From NCBI GenBank assembly GCA_018822105.1, contig JAHJLB010000011.1:186001-250000 (forward strand): DNA of 64,000 bases. Reading direction: 5' to 3'. Under the pieces are notes generated by a model, which was not told the DNA's origin, did no database searches, and worked only from the letters and a program-made list of their open reading frames with translations. Origin of the DNA: Pseudomonadota bacterium. GTDB lineage: Bacteria > Desulfobacterota > Desulfovibrionia > Desulfovibrionales > Desulfovibrionaceae. A program made the translations under genes and the position numbers. Shown here piece by piece: positions 32,638 through 41,939 of the stretch (positions are counted from its first letter, which is position 1; each line of letters starts with the position of its first letter).

Positions 32638-33405
32638 TTACGAGGGTTCCTTCTGGGACTCTCGTAGGAGCTTGGAGCTGCGCGGGGAGAGGACGAACAG
32701 GGTGTAGACGGGGCCGGAGACGAGGTAGCCCAGGAAAAAGAGGAAGCCCAGCATCTTGGGGCGCGAGGCCACCATGACGAAGAGCAGGATCACCGTGACC
32801 ATGGAGCTGAAGGGATGGGCCTTGATGAACCCGTACTCCTTGAACGAGGCGTAGCGCATGGTGCTGACCATGAGGAAGGACAAGATGTAGACCAGGACCA
32901 GGGTCGCCGTGGGCAGGACCTCCGTGATCCAGGCCTCCGGCAGGTGCGGGGCGAAGAGGATCAGCGTGGCCAGGGTGCTGGCCTGGGCCGGGATGGGCAG
33001 GCCCACGAAGAATTTCTTGGAGGTCACCGCGGTCTGCACGTTGAACCGCGCAAGGCGCAGCGCGCCGCAGGCGATGAGCAGGAAGGAGGCCATGAGGCCC
33101 AGGGTGCCGAAGGTGTGCAGCTGCCACAGGTACATGGTGAGGGCCGGGGTGGCGCCGAAGGCCACCAGATCGGCGAGGGAGTCGAACTGCACGCCGAATT
33201 CGCTGGTGGTGTTGGTGAGCCGGGCCACCTTGCCGTCCAGGCCGTCAAAGAGGCAGGACCCAAGGATGCACAGGGCGGTATGCTCGTAGAGCCCCTCAAT
33301 GGCCCAGATCATCCCCATGAAGCCCAGGAACAGGCTCGCGGTGGTGAACAGGTTCGGCAGGATGTACACGCCCTTGTGGCGCGGCAATGCCCTTTCCTTG
33401 GCCAT
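32638..33405 (-). CDS. pssA: CDP-diacylglycerol-serine O-phosphatidyltransferase
   Basis: Makes phosphatidylserine from CDP-diacylglycerol and serine, at the membrane. 255 residues with about six to eight hydrophobic segments. The CDP-alcohol phosphotransferase motif is exact: D-G-x2-A-R-x8-G-x3-D-x3-D in DGKVARLTNTTSEF and GVQFDSLAD. It lies 24 bases after psd, which uses its product to give phosphatidylethanolamine. Confidence 0.94.
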   Translation of the reverse strand: MAKERALPRHKGVYILPNLFTTASLFLGFMGMIWAIEGLYEHTALCILGSCLFDGLDGKVARLTNTTSEFGVQFDSLADLVAFGATPALTMYLWQLHTFGTLGLMASFLLIACGALRLARFNVQTAVTSKKFFVGLPIPAQASTLATLILFAPHLPEAWITEVLPTATLVLVYILSFLMVSTMRYASFKEYGFIKAHPFSSMVTVILLFVMVASRPKMLGFLFFLGYLVSGPVYTLFVLSPRSSKLLRESQKEPS

Positions 33406-33429
33406 AAAACTCCCCAGGTACCCCAGAAT

Positions 33430-34068
33430 CTACTTGCGGACGGCGAGGGCCGTCTCGCCCGCGCGGACGCTTTCGCCCACATAGACCTTCACAGCATAGC
33501 CGTCGGGCAGGTAGAGGTCAACTCTGGACCCGAACTTGATCAGCCCGAAGCGCTCGCCCCGGCGCAGGATGTCTCCGGCCTCGGCCCAGCAGACGATGCG
33601 CCGCGCGATGAGCCCGGCGATCTGCACCACGGTGAAGCGCTCCGCGCCGCGGGCCAGGACCAGGATGTTGCGCTCGTTGTCTTGGCTGGCCTTGTCCAGG
33701 CTGGCGTTGAAATACTTGCCGGGGACATAGCGGATGAGCTCCACGCTGCCCTCCACGGGCGCGCGGTTCACATGCACGTCAAAGACGTTCATGAACACGC
33801 AGACCACCTGGCGCATTTGCCCGCTGACGGGGTCCGGGGCAAAGTCGACCTTGATTACCCGCCCGTCGGCCGGGGAGACCACGGCGTCCGGATCCTCGGG
33901 CGCCACGCGCTCGGGGTCGCGGAAGAAGTTCACCACGAGCACGCTGACCGCCAGAAGGATCAAGGCCAGAAGCCACCAGCCCATGGCCGCGAAGACGAGG
34001 GTGGCAAAGGCCGAAAGGCCGATGGCCGGCAGGCCCTCCAGGCTCAGTCCGATGGTCGGTTTGCGCAT
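33430..34068 (-). CDS. psd: phosphatidylserine decarboxylase proenzyme
   Basis: Decarboxylates phosphatidylserine to phosphatidylethanolamine. 212 residues, the short (archaetidylserine-decarboxylase-like) type. A membrane anchor lies at about residues 15-48; VVSPADGRV and NVFDVHVNRAPVEG follow. The self-cleavage site is the Gly-Ser in KFGSRVDLYLP, from which the pyruvoyl group forms. AAGGAG is 10 bases before the ATG. The gene starts a psd-pssA transcript driven by the candidate promoter at 34117. Confidence 0.94.
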   Translation of the reverse strand: MRKPTIGLSLEGLPAIGLSAFATLVFAAMGWWLLALILLAVSVLVVNFFRDPERVAPEDPDAVVSPADGRVIKVDFAPDPVSGQMRQVVCVFMNVFDVHVNRAPVEGSVELIRYVPGKYFNASLDKASQDNERNILVLARGAERFTVVQIAGLIARRIVCWAEAGDILRRGERFGLIKFGSRVDLYLPDGYAVKVYVGESVRAGETALAVRK

Positions 34069-34116
34069 GCGCTTCAGTCTCCTTAAAATCGTGCTCGTGA
34101 ATGTGCCAGGACTGCT

Positions 34117-34145
34117 GATTTACCCGCCATTCAGGCCAAGGTCAA
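34117..34145 (-). promoter_or_regulatory. candidate promoter for psd-pssA
   Basis: TTGACC (34145-34140) and TAAATC (34122-34117) are 17 bases apart, about 50 bases upstream of psd. The -35 box is good, the -10 box only fair. Confidence 0.45.
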
Positions 34146-34192
34146 CAGCCATGCGCTTGGCAGCGCCCGGGAGAAATGATACAGGCGCGGCC

Positions 34193-35212
34193 ATGGAGCC
34201 TGTTACGCATCTGGCCGCCGGGCTGCTCACGGCCCAGGCATTGCGCCCGCGCCTCGGCCCTGCGCGCGGGCTCACCCTGCTCTGCGTGGTTTCGGCTATG
34301 ATTCCGGACATGGACGGCATCACCAGCTGGTTCGGCCCGGAGCTCTACCTGCTCCACCACCGGGGCCTGACCCACTCCCTGTTCCTGCTGCCGCTGCTGG
34401 CCCTGCTCCTGGCCTGGGCGGCCCGCGGCCTCGGCGCAGCGCTCTCCCTGCGCGCCGCCTTTCTCGCGTCCTGCCTGGCCCTGGCCGGGCACCTGTTTCT
34501 GGACGCGGCCACGGCCTTCGGCACGCAGCTCTTCGCCCCCTTCTCAGACCTGCGCCTGAGCATGGAGGGCATCTACATCGTGGACCCGGCCTTCACCTTA
34601 AGCCTGCTGGCCCTGGGCTACCTGGCCCGCGCAAATGCGCCGCGGCCCCCGGAGCGCAAGGCCTTTCTGGCCCTGGCCGGCCTGGCCTGGATGCCTCTGT
34701 ACCCGGCCCTGGGCGTAGCCCTGCGAGCAGACATGCAGACGCGCTACCAGGACCTGCTGTCCCGGCGCGGCGTGGCCTACGACCGCGTGACCCTGACCCC
34801 GGACGCCCTGGCGCCGTATTACTGGAAGGTGGTGGTGGAGACCGGGCCGGACATGCTGGTGACCACGGCCAACGCCTTGGACATCGCCGCGCCCTACCCG
34901 GCCCTGCATCTCAAGCGCGCGGACCGGAAAGAGCTCCGGCGCCTGGGCAGGGAGGCCAGCATCTTCCGCACCTTCGCCTGGTTCGCGGCCTTTCCCTTTG
35001 CCGAACCCGCGCCCGCGCCCAAGGGCGGCCAGGCGACGCGCTACGCCGACGCGAGCTTCCTGAGCTCCGGCCCGGTGCTCAGCGCCCTGTTCAAGGGAAA
35101 GGCTGTGTTCGCGGAGTTCACGGCCGTCCTCGACGAGGCCGGGCGGCTTACGGCCTGGCGCGACGAGCAGGGCCGGGAACATCCCGTGGCGCCCGGCTGC
35201 TGCGGCATCTAG
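34193..35212 (+). CDS. membrane-bound metal-dependent hydrolase, YdjM/DUF457 type
   Basis: A 339-residue integral membrane protein. The N-terminal half has the family pattern PVTHLAAGLL, MIPDMDG and HHRGLTHSL, whose His and Asp residues probably bind a metal, and four or five membrane helices (to about residue 165). The C-terminal half is soluble, ending HPVAPGCCGI. The substrate is unknown. The ATG at 34193 is chosen because the family motif begins immediately after it; an ATG at 34151 is also in frame. Its stop overlaps the stop of nhaB by 3 bases on the other strand. Confidence 0.8.
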   Translation: MEPVTHLAAGLLTAQALRPRLGPARGLTLLCVVSAMIPDMDGITSWFGPELYLLHHRGLTHSLFLLPLLALLLAWAARGLGAALSLRAAFLASCLALAGHLFLDAATAFGTQLFAPFSDLRLSMEGIYIVDPAFTLSLLALGYLARANAPRPPERKAFLALAGLAWMPLYPALGVALRADMQTRYQDLLSRRGVAYDRVTLTPDALAPYYWKVVVETGPDMLVTTANALDIAAPYPALHLKRADRKELRRLGREASIFRTFAWFAAFPFAEPAPAPKGGQATRYADASFLSSGPVLSALFKGKAVFAEFTAVLDEAGRLTAWRDEQGREHPVAPGCCGI

Positions 35213-36699
35213 TTGAAGAGCATCACGGCCGCGAGGCCCACAAGGGTGAGCACCAGGGTGTACGGCAGGGCGAGCAAGGCCATGCGGCCGTAGGTCAGGC
35301 GGATGACCGGGGCCAGGGCCGAGGTCAGCAGGTAGAGGAAGGCGGCCTGCCCGTTGGGCGTGGCGATGCTTGGAATGTTGGTGCCCACGTTCACGGCCAC
35401 CACCAGGGAGTCGAACTGCGCGCGGTCCAACACCCCGCCGGCAAAGGCCTGCTGCAGCTCGGTGATGTACACCGTGGCCACGAAGACGTTGTCGCTCACG
35501 GCCGAGAGCAGGCCGTTGGCCAGGTACATTGCCGCCAGGCGCAGCCCGCCGGACAGGGCCAGCACCTCGCGCACCAGCGGCGAAAACAGATGCTGCTCAT
35601 GGATCACCGCCACCACGGCGAAGAACACCACCAGCAGCGCGACAAAGGGCATGGCCTCCTCAAAGGCGCGGGCGATGCGGTGCTCGCCGGTCTCCCCCGT
35701 GGTCGCGGTCAGCAGGATGATCACCGAAAGCCCGATGAGCCCCACCTCGGTCAGGTGCAGGGCCAGGGCCAGCACCAGCCACACCGCCGCCAGGGCCTGC
35801 AGCCCGAGGCGCACCCGCATCCGCGCGGTCATGCCGGCCTGGGCCTTGAGCGCCATCTGCTCCATGGCCGTGCGCGCCTCCACAGGCAGCTCCACGCCGT
35901 AGCCAAAAAGGCCTTTGCGCTCCACCAGGGTACAGACGCAGAGCCCGGACACAAACACCGGCACCGTGACCGGGGCCATGCGCAGGAAGAAGGTCATGAA
36001 GTCCCAGCACGCGACCTGGGCGATGAGCAGGTTCTGGGGCTCGCCCACCAGGGTCATCACCCCGCCCAGGGCGGTCCCCACGGCGCCGTGCATGAGCAGA
36101 TTGCGCACGAAGCCTCGAAACTGGCGCAGCATCAGCTTGCGCTCGTCGGCATCGCCGGCCAGGCCCAGCTCGCCCATGCGGGACAGGTGCTCGTGCAGGG
36201 TGTCATTGAAGCCCGCAGCCACCGCGACCATCACCGCCATGACCGTAAGCGCGTCCAGGAAGGCCGACAGCACGGCCCCGGTGAGGCAGAACAGCAGCGA
36301 CAGAATGGTTTTGGAGCGCACGTTCAGGATGAGCCGGGTGAAGATCAGCCGCAGCAGGTCCTTCATGAAATGGATGCCCGCCACCATGAACATGAGCAGC
36401 AGGAGCACGGGGAAGTTGCGCACCGTCTCCTCGTAGGCGGCGGCGGGGCTGGCCAGGCCGAGGGCCACGGCCTCCAGGGCCAGCAGGCCGCCGGCGGGCA
36501 GGGGATGGCAGGAGAGGGCCAGGGCCAGGGTGAACAGAAACTCGGCCAGAAGCGCCCAGCCGGTGACCACCGGACCTGCCAGATACAGCAGCAGCGGGTT
36601 CAAGACAAGGAACGCGGCGATGGAGGCCTTGTACCACCAGGGCGCATCGCCCAGGAACAGTCCCCGCAGGGCCGCTGAATGCGTTTCGTTCTCAGCCAT
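35209..36699 (-). CDS. nhaB: Na+/H+ antiporter NhaB
   Basis: A 496-residue transporter with about 12 membrane helices that exchanges sodium for protons. Typical NhaB blocks are YKASIAAFLVLNPLLL near the start, TGETGEHRIARAFEEAMPF, and near the end VGTNIPSIATPNGQAAFLYL with ALAPVIRLTYGRM. It lies 11 bases after the frameshifted ugd gene on the minus strand, so the two probably share a transcript. Confidence 0.93.
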   Translation of the reverse strand: MAENETHSAALRGLFLGDAPWWYKASIAAFLVLNPLLLYLAGPVVTGWALLAEFLFTLALALSCHPLPAGGLLALEAVALGLASPAAAYEETVRNFPVLLLLMFMVAGIHFMKDLLRLIFTRLILNVRSKTILSLLFCLTGAVLSAFLDALTVMAVMVAVAAGFNDTLHEHLSRMGELGLAGDADERKLMLRQFRGFVRNLLMHGAVGTALGGVMTLVGEPQNLLIAQVACWDFMTFFLRMAPVTVPVFVSGLCVCTLVERKGLFGYGVELPVEARTAMEQMALKAQAGMTARMRVRLGLQALAAVWLVLALALHLTEVGLIGLSVIILLTATTGETGEHRIARAFEEAMPFVALLVVFFAVVAVIHEQHLFSPLVREVLALSGGLRLAAMYLANGLLSAVSDNVFVATVYITELQQAFAGGVLDRAQFDSLVVAVNVGTNIPSIATPNGQAAFLYLLTSALAPVIRLTYGRMALLALPYTLVLTLVGLAAVMLFN

Positions 36700-36710
36700 T
36701 GCAGCCCGCT

Positions 36711-38035
36711 TCAGCGCCCGATTCCATAGTGCCGGATGCCGAACCGGGCCAGGAGGGAGCGGGAGTAGAGGTTGCGGCCGTCAAAGATCACGGGCTCCGC
36801 AAGCTGCCTGGCGATGCCCGCAAAGTCCGGGTTGCGGAACTGGTTCCAGTCCGTGACCACGGCCAGGGCGTCGGCGCCGGCCAGGACCTCGTACTGGGCG
36901 TCCACCAGCTCCACCAGATCGTTGCCGCAAAGCTCCGCCCGGGCGCGGTCGCGGGCCACGGGGTCAAAGGCGCGCACGCGCATGCCCTGGGCCGTCAGCT
37001 CGCGGATGATGTCAAAGGCCGGGGCCTCGCGCACGTCGTCGGTGTTGGCCTTGAAGGCCAGGCCCCACAGGGCCAGGGTCCGTCCCGCCACTCCGCCGAG
37101 GGGGGCGTAGTGCGCCAGGATCTTCTGCGCCAGCACGGTCTTCTGCCGGGCGTTGACCGCATCCACGGCGTCGATGAGGCTGGCCTCATACCCGGCCTCG
37201 CGCGCCGTGGCCAGGAAGGCCTTCACGTCCTTGGGGAAGCAGGAGCCGCCGTAGCCCACGCCGGGGTAGATGAAATCATAGCCGATGCGGTGGTCCGAGC
37301 CGATGCCCAGCCGCACCTCGGAAACGTCCGCGCCCACGCGCTCGCAGATGTTGGCCACCTCGTTGATGAAGGATATCTTGGTGGCCAGCATGCAGTTGGC
37401 CGCGTACTTGGTCATCTCCGCGCTGCGCACGCCCATGATGATGAGCTTCTCGCGGCTGCGGGCAAAGGGCGCGTACAGGGCCTTGAGCATCTCCGCGCTC
37501 TTGGGGTTCTCGGTGCCCACGATGACGCGGTCGGCTTCATGAAGTCCTTCACCGCGTCGCCCTCCTTCAAGAATTCCGGGTTGGACACCACGTCGAACTC
37601 GATCCCGGCCTTGCGCGCGGCCAGCTCGCGGCCCAGGATGGCGCGCACCCGGTCGGCGGTGCCCACGGGCACGGTGGACTTGTTGACCACGATGAGCGGG
37701 GCGCTCATGGCCCGGCCGATCTGCTCGGCCACGGCATCGACATAGCACAGGTCGCAGACCCCGTCCGAGCCCGAAGGCGTGCCCACGCAGATGAAGGCGA
37801 ACTCCGCCCCGGCCAGCCCCTCGGCCAGGCTCGTGGTGAACATCAGGCGGCCCTCGGCGCTGTTGCGGCGCACCAGTTCGTCCAGGCCGGGCTCGAAGAT
37901 GTGGATGCGCCCGGCGCGCAGGGTGTCCACGACCTCCTGGCTCACGTCCACGCAACGCACGTGGTTGCCCATTTCCGACAGGCAGGCCGCCGTGACCAGG
38001 CCCACATAGCCCGTGCCGACTATACAAACATTCAT
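36711..38035 (-). pseudogene. ugd: UDP-glucose 6-dehydrogenase, broken by a single frameshift
   Basis: The enzyme oxidises UDP-glucose to UDP-glucuronate for capsule or lipopolysaccharide sugars. The N-terminal part runs from the ATG at 38035 ([19 protein letters not shown], then FVCVGTPS-like FICVGTPSGSDG) through NPEFLKEGDAVKDFMKP. There the frame is lost and the protein continues in another frame with DRVIVGTENPKSAEM, the catalytic GVGYGGSCFPKD (Cys nucleophile) and the C-terminal domain to 36711. One base is missing near 37531-37536, between CCG and ACC where a second G is expected. Everything else is intact, so this is either a very recent mutation or a base-call error. Without repair the product would stop early. 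Confidence 0.9.
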
Positions 38036-38109
38036 AGAATCTCCTCAAATGACGCAGAGCTGTGCTTCGGAGGTTCTGGGTACCGTTCCCCCGGCTCGAT
38101 GTCAACGCG

Positions 38110-38143
38110 CCGCCGCCGGAACACGGCGCGCGCGCGGCGGCGG
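38110..38143. other. GC-rich hairpin between ugd and pdxJ
   Basis: CCGCCGCC at 38110-38117 pairs perfectly with GGCGGCGG at 38136-38143 around an 18-base loop. It lies between divergent genes; no T-run follows, so it is not a convincing terminator. Confidence 0.3.
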
Positions 38144-38204
38144 TTGCCTTTGCCGTGCGGAAGGCATAAGATTGCGATGGATCAAGCAATCTCTGGAGGT
38201 ATGC

Positions 38205-38930
38205 ATGCCCCTTTTATGTGTCAACGTGGACCATGTGGCCACCCTGCGCCAGGCCCGCCTGGGCCGCGAGCCAGACCCCGTCCTGGCGGCCCATGAGGCC
38301 GAGCTGGGCGGCGCTTCCGGCATCATCGTGCACCTGCGCGAAGACCGCAGGCACATCCAGGACCGCGACGTGGAGATACTGCGCCGCACGGCGAACACCA
38401 AGCTGAACCTGGAGATGGCCGCCACGGGGGAGATGCAGGACATCGCCCTGCGCATCCGCCCGGACACCGTGTGCCTCGTGCCGGAAAAGCGCCAGGAGCT
38501 GACCACCGAAGGGGGCCTCAACTGCGTGGGCCGCGAGGGCGAACTCTCGGCCTTCCTGGCTCCGCTCCTGGCCCAGGACATCGAGGCCAGCCTGTTCATC
38601 GACGCCGACCCGGCCCAGATCGAGGCCGCCAGCCGCACCGGCGCGCAGTTCATCGAGATCCACACCGGCCACTACGCGGACGCCGTGAGCCCCGAGGCCA
38701 CCAAGGCCGAGCTGGAGAAGATCCTGTCCGGCATCCGCCACGCCCAGGGCCTGGGCCTCAGGGTCAACCTGGGCCACGGCCTGAACTACGTCAACGTCAT
38801 GCCCTTCGCCCACGTGCCGGGCATTGCGGAATACTCCATCGGCCACAGCATCGTCTCCCGCGCCGCTTACGTCGGCCTGCGCCAGGCCACCCGCGACATG
38901 GTGGAGATCCTGCGCGGCTTCGTGGACTAG
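38205..38930 (+). CDS. pdxJ: pyridoxine 5'-phosphate synthase
   Basis: Condenses 1-deoxyxylulose-5-phosphate with aminoacetone phosphate derivative in the DXP-dependent route to vitamin B6. 241 residues forming a TIM barrel. The family opening [37 protein letters not shown] and the closing IGHSIVSRA are all present. CTGGAGGT lies a few bases before the ATG at 38205. First gene of an eight-gene run. Confidence 0.95.
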   Translation: MPLLCVNVDHVATLRQARLGREPDPVLAAHEAELGGASGIIVHLREDRRHIQDRDVEILRRTANTKLNLEMAATGEMQDIALRIRPDTVCLVPEKRQELTTEGGLNCVGREGELSAFLAPLLAQDIEASLFIDADPAQIEAASRTGAQFIEIHTGHYADAVSPEATKAELEKILSGIRHAQGLGLRVNLGHGLNYVNVMPFAHVPGIAEYSIGHSIVSRAAYVGLRQATRDMVEILRGFVD

Positions 38931-38938
38931 GGAGGCAG

Positions 38939-39325
38939 ATGATCCTGGGCATCGGACTGGACGTGGCGGAGATCCCGCGCATCAGGGACTCCCTTGCGCG
39001 CTTCGGGGAGCGCTTCACCGGCCGCGTACTCACAAAGGCCGAGGCTGCCGGAATGCCGGCGGCCCGCCCGGAGGCCTATGTGGCCGCGCGCTTCGCGGCC
39101 AAGGAGGCCTGCGCCAAGGCTCTGGGCACGGGCTTTGCCGGCGGCGTGGCCCTGACCAGCATCGAGGTGCTGAGCCTGCCCTCCGGCGCGCCGACCTTGC
39201 GCCTGCACGGCAAAGCCCTTGAAATCGCCTCCGGCATGGGCGTAGAGAGGATACACGTCTCCCTGACCCACGGCCGCGATATCGCCGCCGCAACTGTGAT
39301 CCTGGAGGGCGTTGCCGCCTTGTGA
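38939..39325 (+). CDS. acpS: holo-[acyl-carrier-protein] synthase
   Basis: Transfers phosphopantetheine from CoA to acyl carrier protein. 128 residues. The two hallmark motifs are present: [12 protein letters not shown] (metal-binding Asp) and [13 protein letters not shown]. The GGAGG at 38931-38935 sets the start, 8 bases after pdxJ. The pdxJ-acpS-nnr order is common in proteobacteria. Confidence 0.95.
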   Translation: MILGIGLDVAEIPRIRDSLARFGERFTGRVLTKAEAAGMPAARPEAYVAARFAAKEACAKALGTGFAGGVALTSIEVLSLPSGAPTLRLHGKALEIASGMGVERIHVSLTHGRDIAAATVILEGVAAL

Positions 39326-39375
39326 CCCGTTCCCGGCCTGAGCCCGCCCCAAACCTCCAAGGAGGACAGCACGCC

Positions 39376-40974
39376 ATGCCACAGCCCAAGCCCCTCGACC
39401 TCTTCGACCCCCTGCCCACGCCGATGGAGATGGCCGCCTGGGACCTGGCCGCCATCCGCGACTTCGGCCTCAAGCCCGAGCTGCTCATGGAGAACGCCGG
39501 GGCCGAGGCCTTGTCCGCCCTGCGCGAGGCCTACGGGCCCCTGGCCGGGGCGCGGACCCTGCTCATCGCCGGGGGCGGCAACAACGGCGGCGACGCCTTC
39601 GTCCTGGCCCGCAGGCTGCTGGACGAGGGCGCGGAGCCCCTGGTGCTGCACACCCGCCCCATGTCCGCCTACCGCGCCGAGGCCCGCTACCATCTGGACC
39701 TCGCCAGGCGCGCAGGCGCGGTCTTCCGCCACCTGCCCCCGGCCCGCGCCAAGGCCGTTTTTGCCAGCTGCGAAGCCCCGGACATCCTGGTGGACGGCCT
39801 CATGGGCACTGGCTTCAGCGGCGAGCTCTCGCCCGAGGCCCTGGAGCTGGTGCAGCTCATGAACGAACTTGGCCAGAACTGCTTTGTCCTGGCCCTGGAC
39901 ACCCCTTCGGGCCTGAACGGGCTCACCGGCCAGCCCCGGCCCGAGGCCGTGCACGCGGACCTCACCGTGGCCTTCCACGCCCCCAAGCTGGGCTCCGCCC
40001 TGCCCCTGGCCGCGGCCCATGTGGGGGAGCTCGCGACGCGGGCCATCGGCATTCCCCGCGCGGTGATGGAGGCCTCCCCGCCCAGCCAGGTGCTGCTCAC
40101 GCAGCGCCTGTTCAGCCTGCTGCCTCCCCCATCCGCAGAAATGCACAAGGGCCGGGCCGGGCATGTGCTCGTGCTCGGCGGCAGCGAAGGCCTGACCGGA
40201 GCGGCGCAGCTCTGCGCCCTGGGCGCCCTGCGCGCCGGGGCCGGGCTGGTCACCGTGGGCTGCCCGCACGGCGTCCTGCCCGAGGTCAAGGCCGGCATGC
40301 CGGACATCATGGCCCTGGGCCTGGGCCAGGGCAGCACCTGGACAGAGGGCTGCATGGACTCCCTCCTCCCGTCTCTGGGCCGCTACGACTGCGTGGTCAT
40401 CGGGCCGGGCCTGGGCCGCAACCAGGAGGCCGCGGACTTCCTGGCCCTGTTCCCCAGGGCCTTTGCCAGCGCCTTTGACAAGGGCTGGGCCACGCCCTGC
40501 ATCTACGACGCCGACGCCCTGTATCACCTGGCCCTGGCGCCCAAGCTCATGCGCGAGCTGCCCAAGAACGCCGTGCTCACCCCGCACCCCGGCGAAATGG
40601 CCCGCCTCCTCGGCATGGGCATGGGCGAGGTCCAGGCCGACCGCGTCTCGGCCGCGCACCGCTTCCTGTCCACGCATCCGCAGGTGCTGACCCTGAAGGG
40701 CGCCGGCACCCTGGTGGGCCAGGGCGAAATGCTGCACCTGTCGCCCATCACCGCGCCCAATCTGGCCGTGGGCGGGTCCGGCGACGTGCTGGCCGGGGTC
40801 ATCGCAGCGGTGCTGGCACGCGGCATCCCCCCCCTGCAGGCGGCCTGCCTCGGAGTCTACTGGCACGGGCTCTGCGGCCTGGCCCTCGCGCGCGAATTTC
40901 CAGGCCGGGGCAATCTCGCCTCGGAAATCGCCCATGCCCTCCCACACGTCCTCAAGGAGTACACCCCATGCTAA
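39376..40974 (+). CDS. nnr: bifunctional NAD(P)HX epimerase and ADP-dependent dehydratase
   Basis: Repairs hydrated NADH and NADPH. The N-terminal half is the epimerase (YjeF_N) with MENAGAEAL and GGGNNGGDAFVLAR; the C-terminal half is the ribokinase-like dehydratase with GHVLVLGGSEGLTGA, NAVLTPHPGEMARLLG and VGGSGDVLAGVI. 532 residues from the ATG at 39376, which AAGGAGG precedes; a GTG at 39322 that overlaps the acpS stop is possible. The end overlaps the CBS gene by 7 bases. Confidence 0.93.
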   Translation: MPQPKPLDLFDPLPTPMEMAAWDLAAIRDFGLKPELLMENAGAEALSALREAYGPLAGARTLLIAGGGNNGGDAFVLARRLLDEGAEPLVLHTRPMSAYRAEARYHLDLARRAGAVFRHLPPARAKAVFASCEAPDILVDGLMGTGFSGELSPEALELVQLMNELGQNCFVLALDTPSGLNGLTGQPRPEAVHADLTVAFHAPKLGSALPLAAAHVGELATRAIGIPRAVMEASPPSQVLLTQRLFSLLPPPSAEMHKGRAGHVLVLGGSEGLTGAAQLCALGALRAGAGLVTVGCPHGVLPEVKAGMPDIMALGLGQGSTWTEGCMDSLLPSLGRYDCVVIGPGLGRNQEAADFLALFPRAFASAFDKGWATPCIYDADALYHLALAPKLMRELPKNAVLTPHPGEMARLLGMGMGEVQADRVSAAHRFLSTHPQVLTLKGAGTLVGQGEMLHLSPITAPNLAVGGSGDVLAGVIAAVLARGIPPLQAACLGVYWHGLCGLALAREFPGRGNLASEIAHALPHVLKEYTPC

Positions 40975-41429
40975 AGGCCATCGACATCATGACCGCAGAT
41001 CCCGTGACCCTGGCCCCGGAGACCGACATCCGCACCGCCGCCGCCCTGCTGCTGGACAGAAAGATCAACGGAGCTCCCGTGGTCGACGCCCAGGGGCGCC
41101 TGGTGGGCGTGCTCTGCCAGAGCGACCTCGTGGCCCAGCAAAAGCAGGTGACCCTGCCCTCGGTGTTCGCCATGCTCGACGGCTTCATCGCCCTTTCCAG
41201 CCGCGACGACTTCGAGCGTGAGCTCCAGAAGATCGCCGCCACCAGCGTCGCCCAGGCCATGACCGCCAGCCCGCGCACCGTGAGCCCGCAGACGCCCATC
41301 GACGAGATCGCCACGGTGATGGTCAACGAAAAGCTGTTCACCCTGCCCGTGGTGGACTCCGGCAGGCTCGTCGGCGTGGTGGGCAAGGAGGACATCCTGC
41401 GCACCCTGCTCACGGTCAAGGCGCCCTGA
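40968..41429 (+). CDS. tandem CBS-domain protein
   Basis: A 153-residue cytoplasmic protein made of two CBS domains (about residues 5-60 and 92-150) and no enzymatic domain. Each begins with a segment like IMTADPVTLAPETDIRTAA. Such pairs bind adenosine nucleotides and often regulate a partner. The neighbours offer no clear partner. The start overlaps the end of nnr; AAGGAG lies about 10 bases upstream. Confidence 0.85.
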   Translation: MLKAIDIMTADPVTLAPETDIRTAAALLLDRKINGAPVVDAQGRLVGVLCQSDLVAQQKQVTLPSVFAMLDGFIALSSRDDFERELQKIAATSVAQAMTASPRTVSPQTPIDEIATVMVNEKLFTLPVVDSGRLVGVVGKEDILRTLLTVKAP

Positions 41430-41444
41430 CCCAAGGAGAAGGAC

Positions 41445-41939
41445 ATGCGGGTGCATCTGCCGACCCCTGACGACACGCTGGCCCTGGGCGCGGTGCTGGG
41501 CCGCGGCCTGGCCGGCCTCTCGCCGCCTGCGGCCCTGCTGCTCCAGGGGCCCCTGGGCTCGGGCAAGACCACCCTGGTGCGCGGGCTGGTGTCCGCCCTG
41601 CCCGGCGCGGAGGAGGCCGAGGTCTCGAGCCCCAGCTTCAACCTGATGAACATCTATCCCACCAGGCCGCCGGTGGCCCATTTCGACCTCTACCGGGTGG
41701 ACGCCCACCCGCTGGAGGAGTTCGAGGAGGTGCTGGGCCAGGCCGGCACCCTCCTGGTGGCCGAATGGATCGACAGGGTCGAGAAAAAACTGTGGCCGGA
41801 CGAGGCGCTGCACATCGAATGGGTGCCGGTTGCCTCTGGACGGGCGCTCAAAATCAGGGCATGGGGTAAGGCGGCCAGCGGACTGCTTGAGACCCTGGCC
41901 CCGACGCTCAACCAATGGCAGAAGGGCACTGACGTATGA
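41445..41939 (+). CDS. tsaE: tRNA threonylcarbamoyladenosine ATPase TsaE
   Basis: The ATPase of the complex (TsaB, TsaD, TsaE) that makes t6A37 of tRNAs; this t6A is the substrate of MtaB in the same window. 164 residues. Walker A is GPLGSGKTTL near residue 36, followed by SSPSFNLMNIY and HFDLYRV. The stop overlaps the lysC start (ATGA). Confidence 0.92.
   Translation: MRVHLPTPDDTLALGAVLGRGLAGLSPPAALLLQGPLGSGKTTLVRGLVSALPGAEEAEVSSPSFNLMNIYPTRPPVAHFDLYRVDAHPLEEFEEVLGQAGTLLVAEWIDRVEKKLWPDEALHIEWVPVASGRALKIRAWGKAASGLLETLAPTLNQWQKGTDV

Noticed and set aside
39076-40947. A 623-codon frame antisense to nnr
   Set aside because: Compositional shadow of a clear bifunctional enzyme gene.
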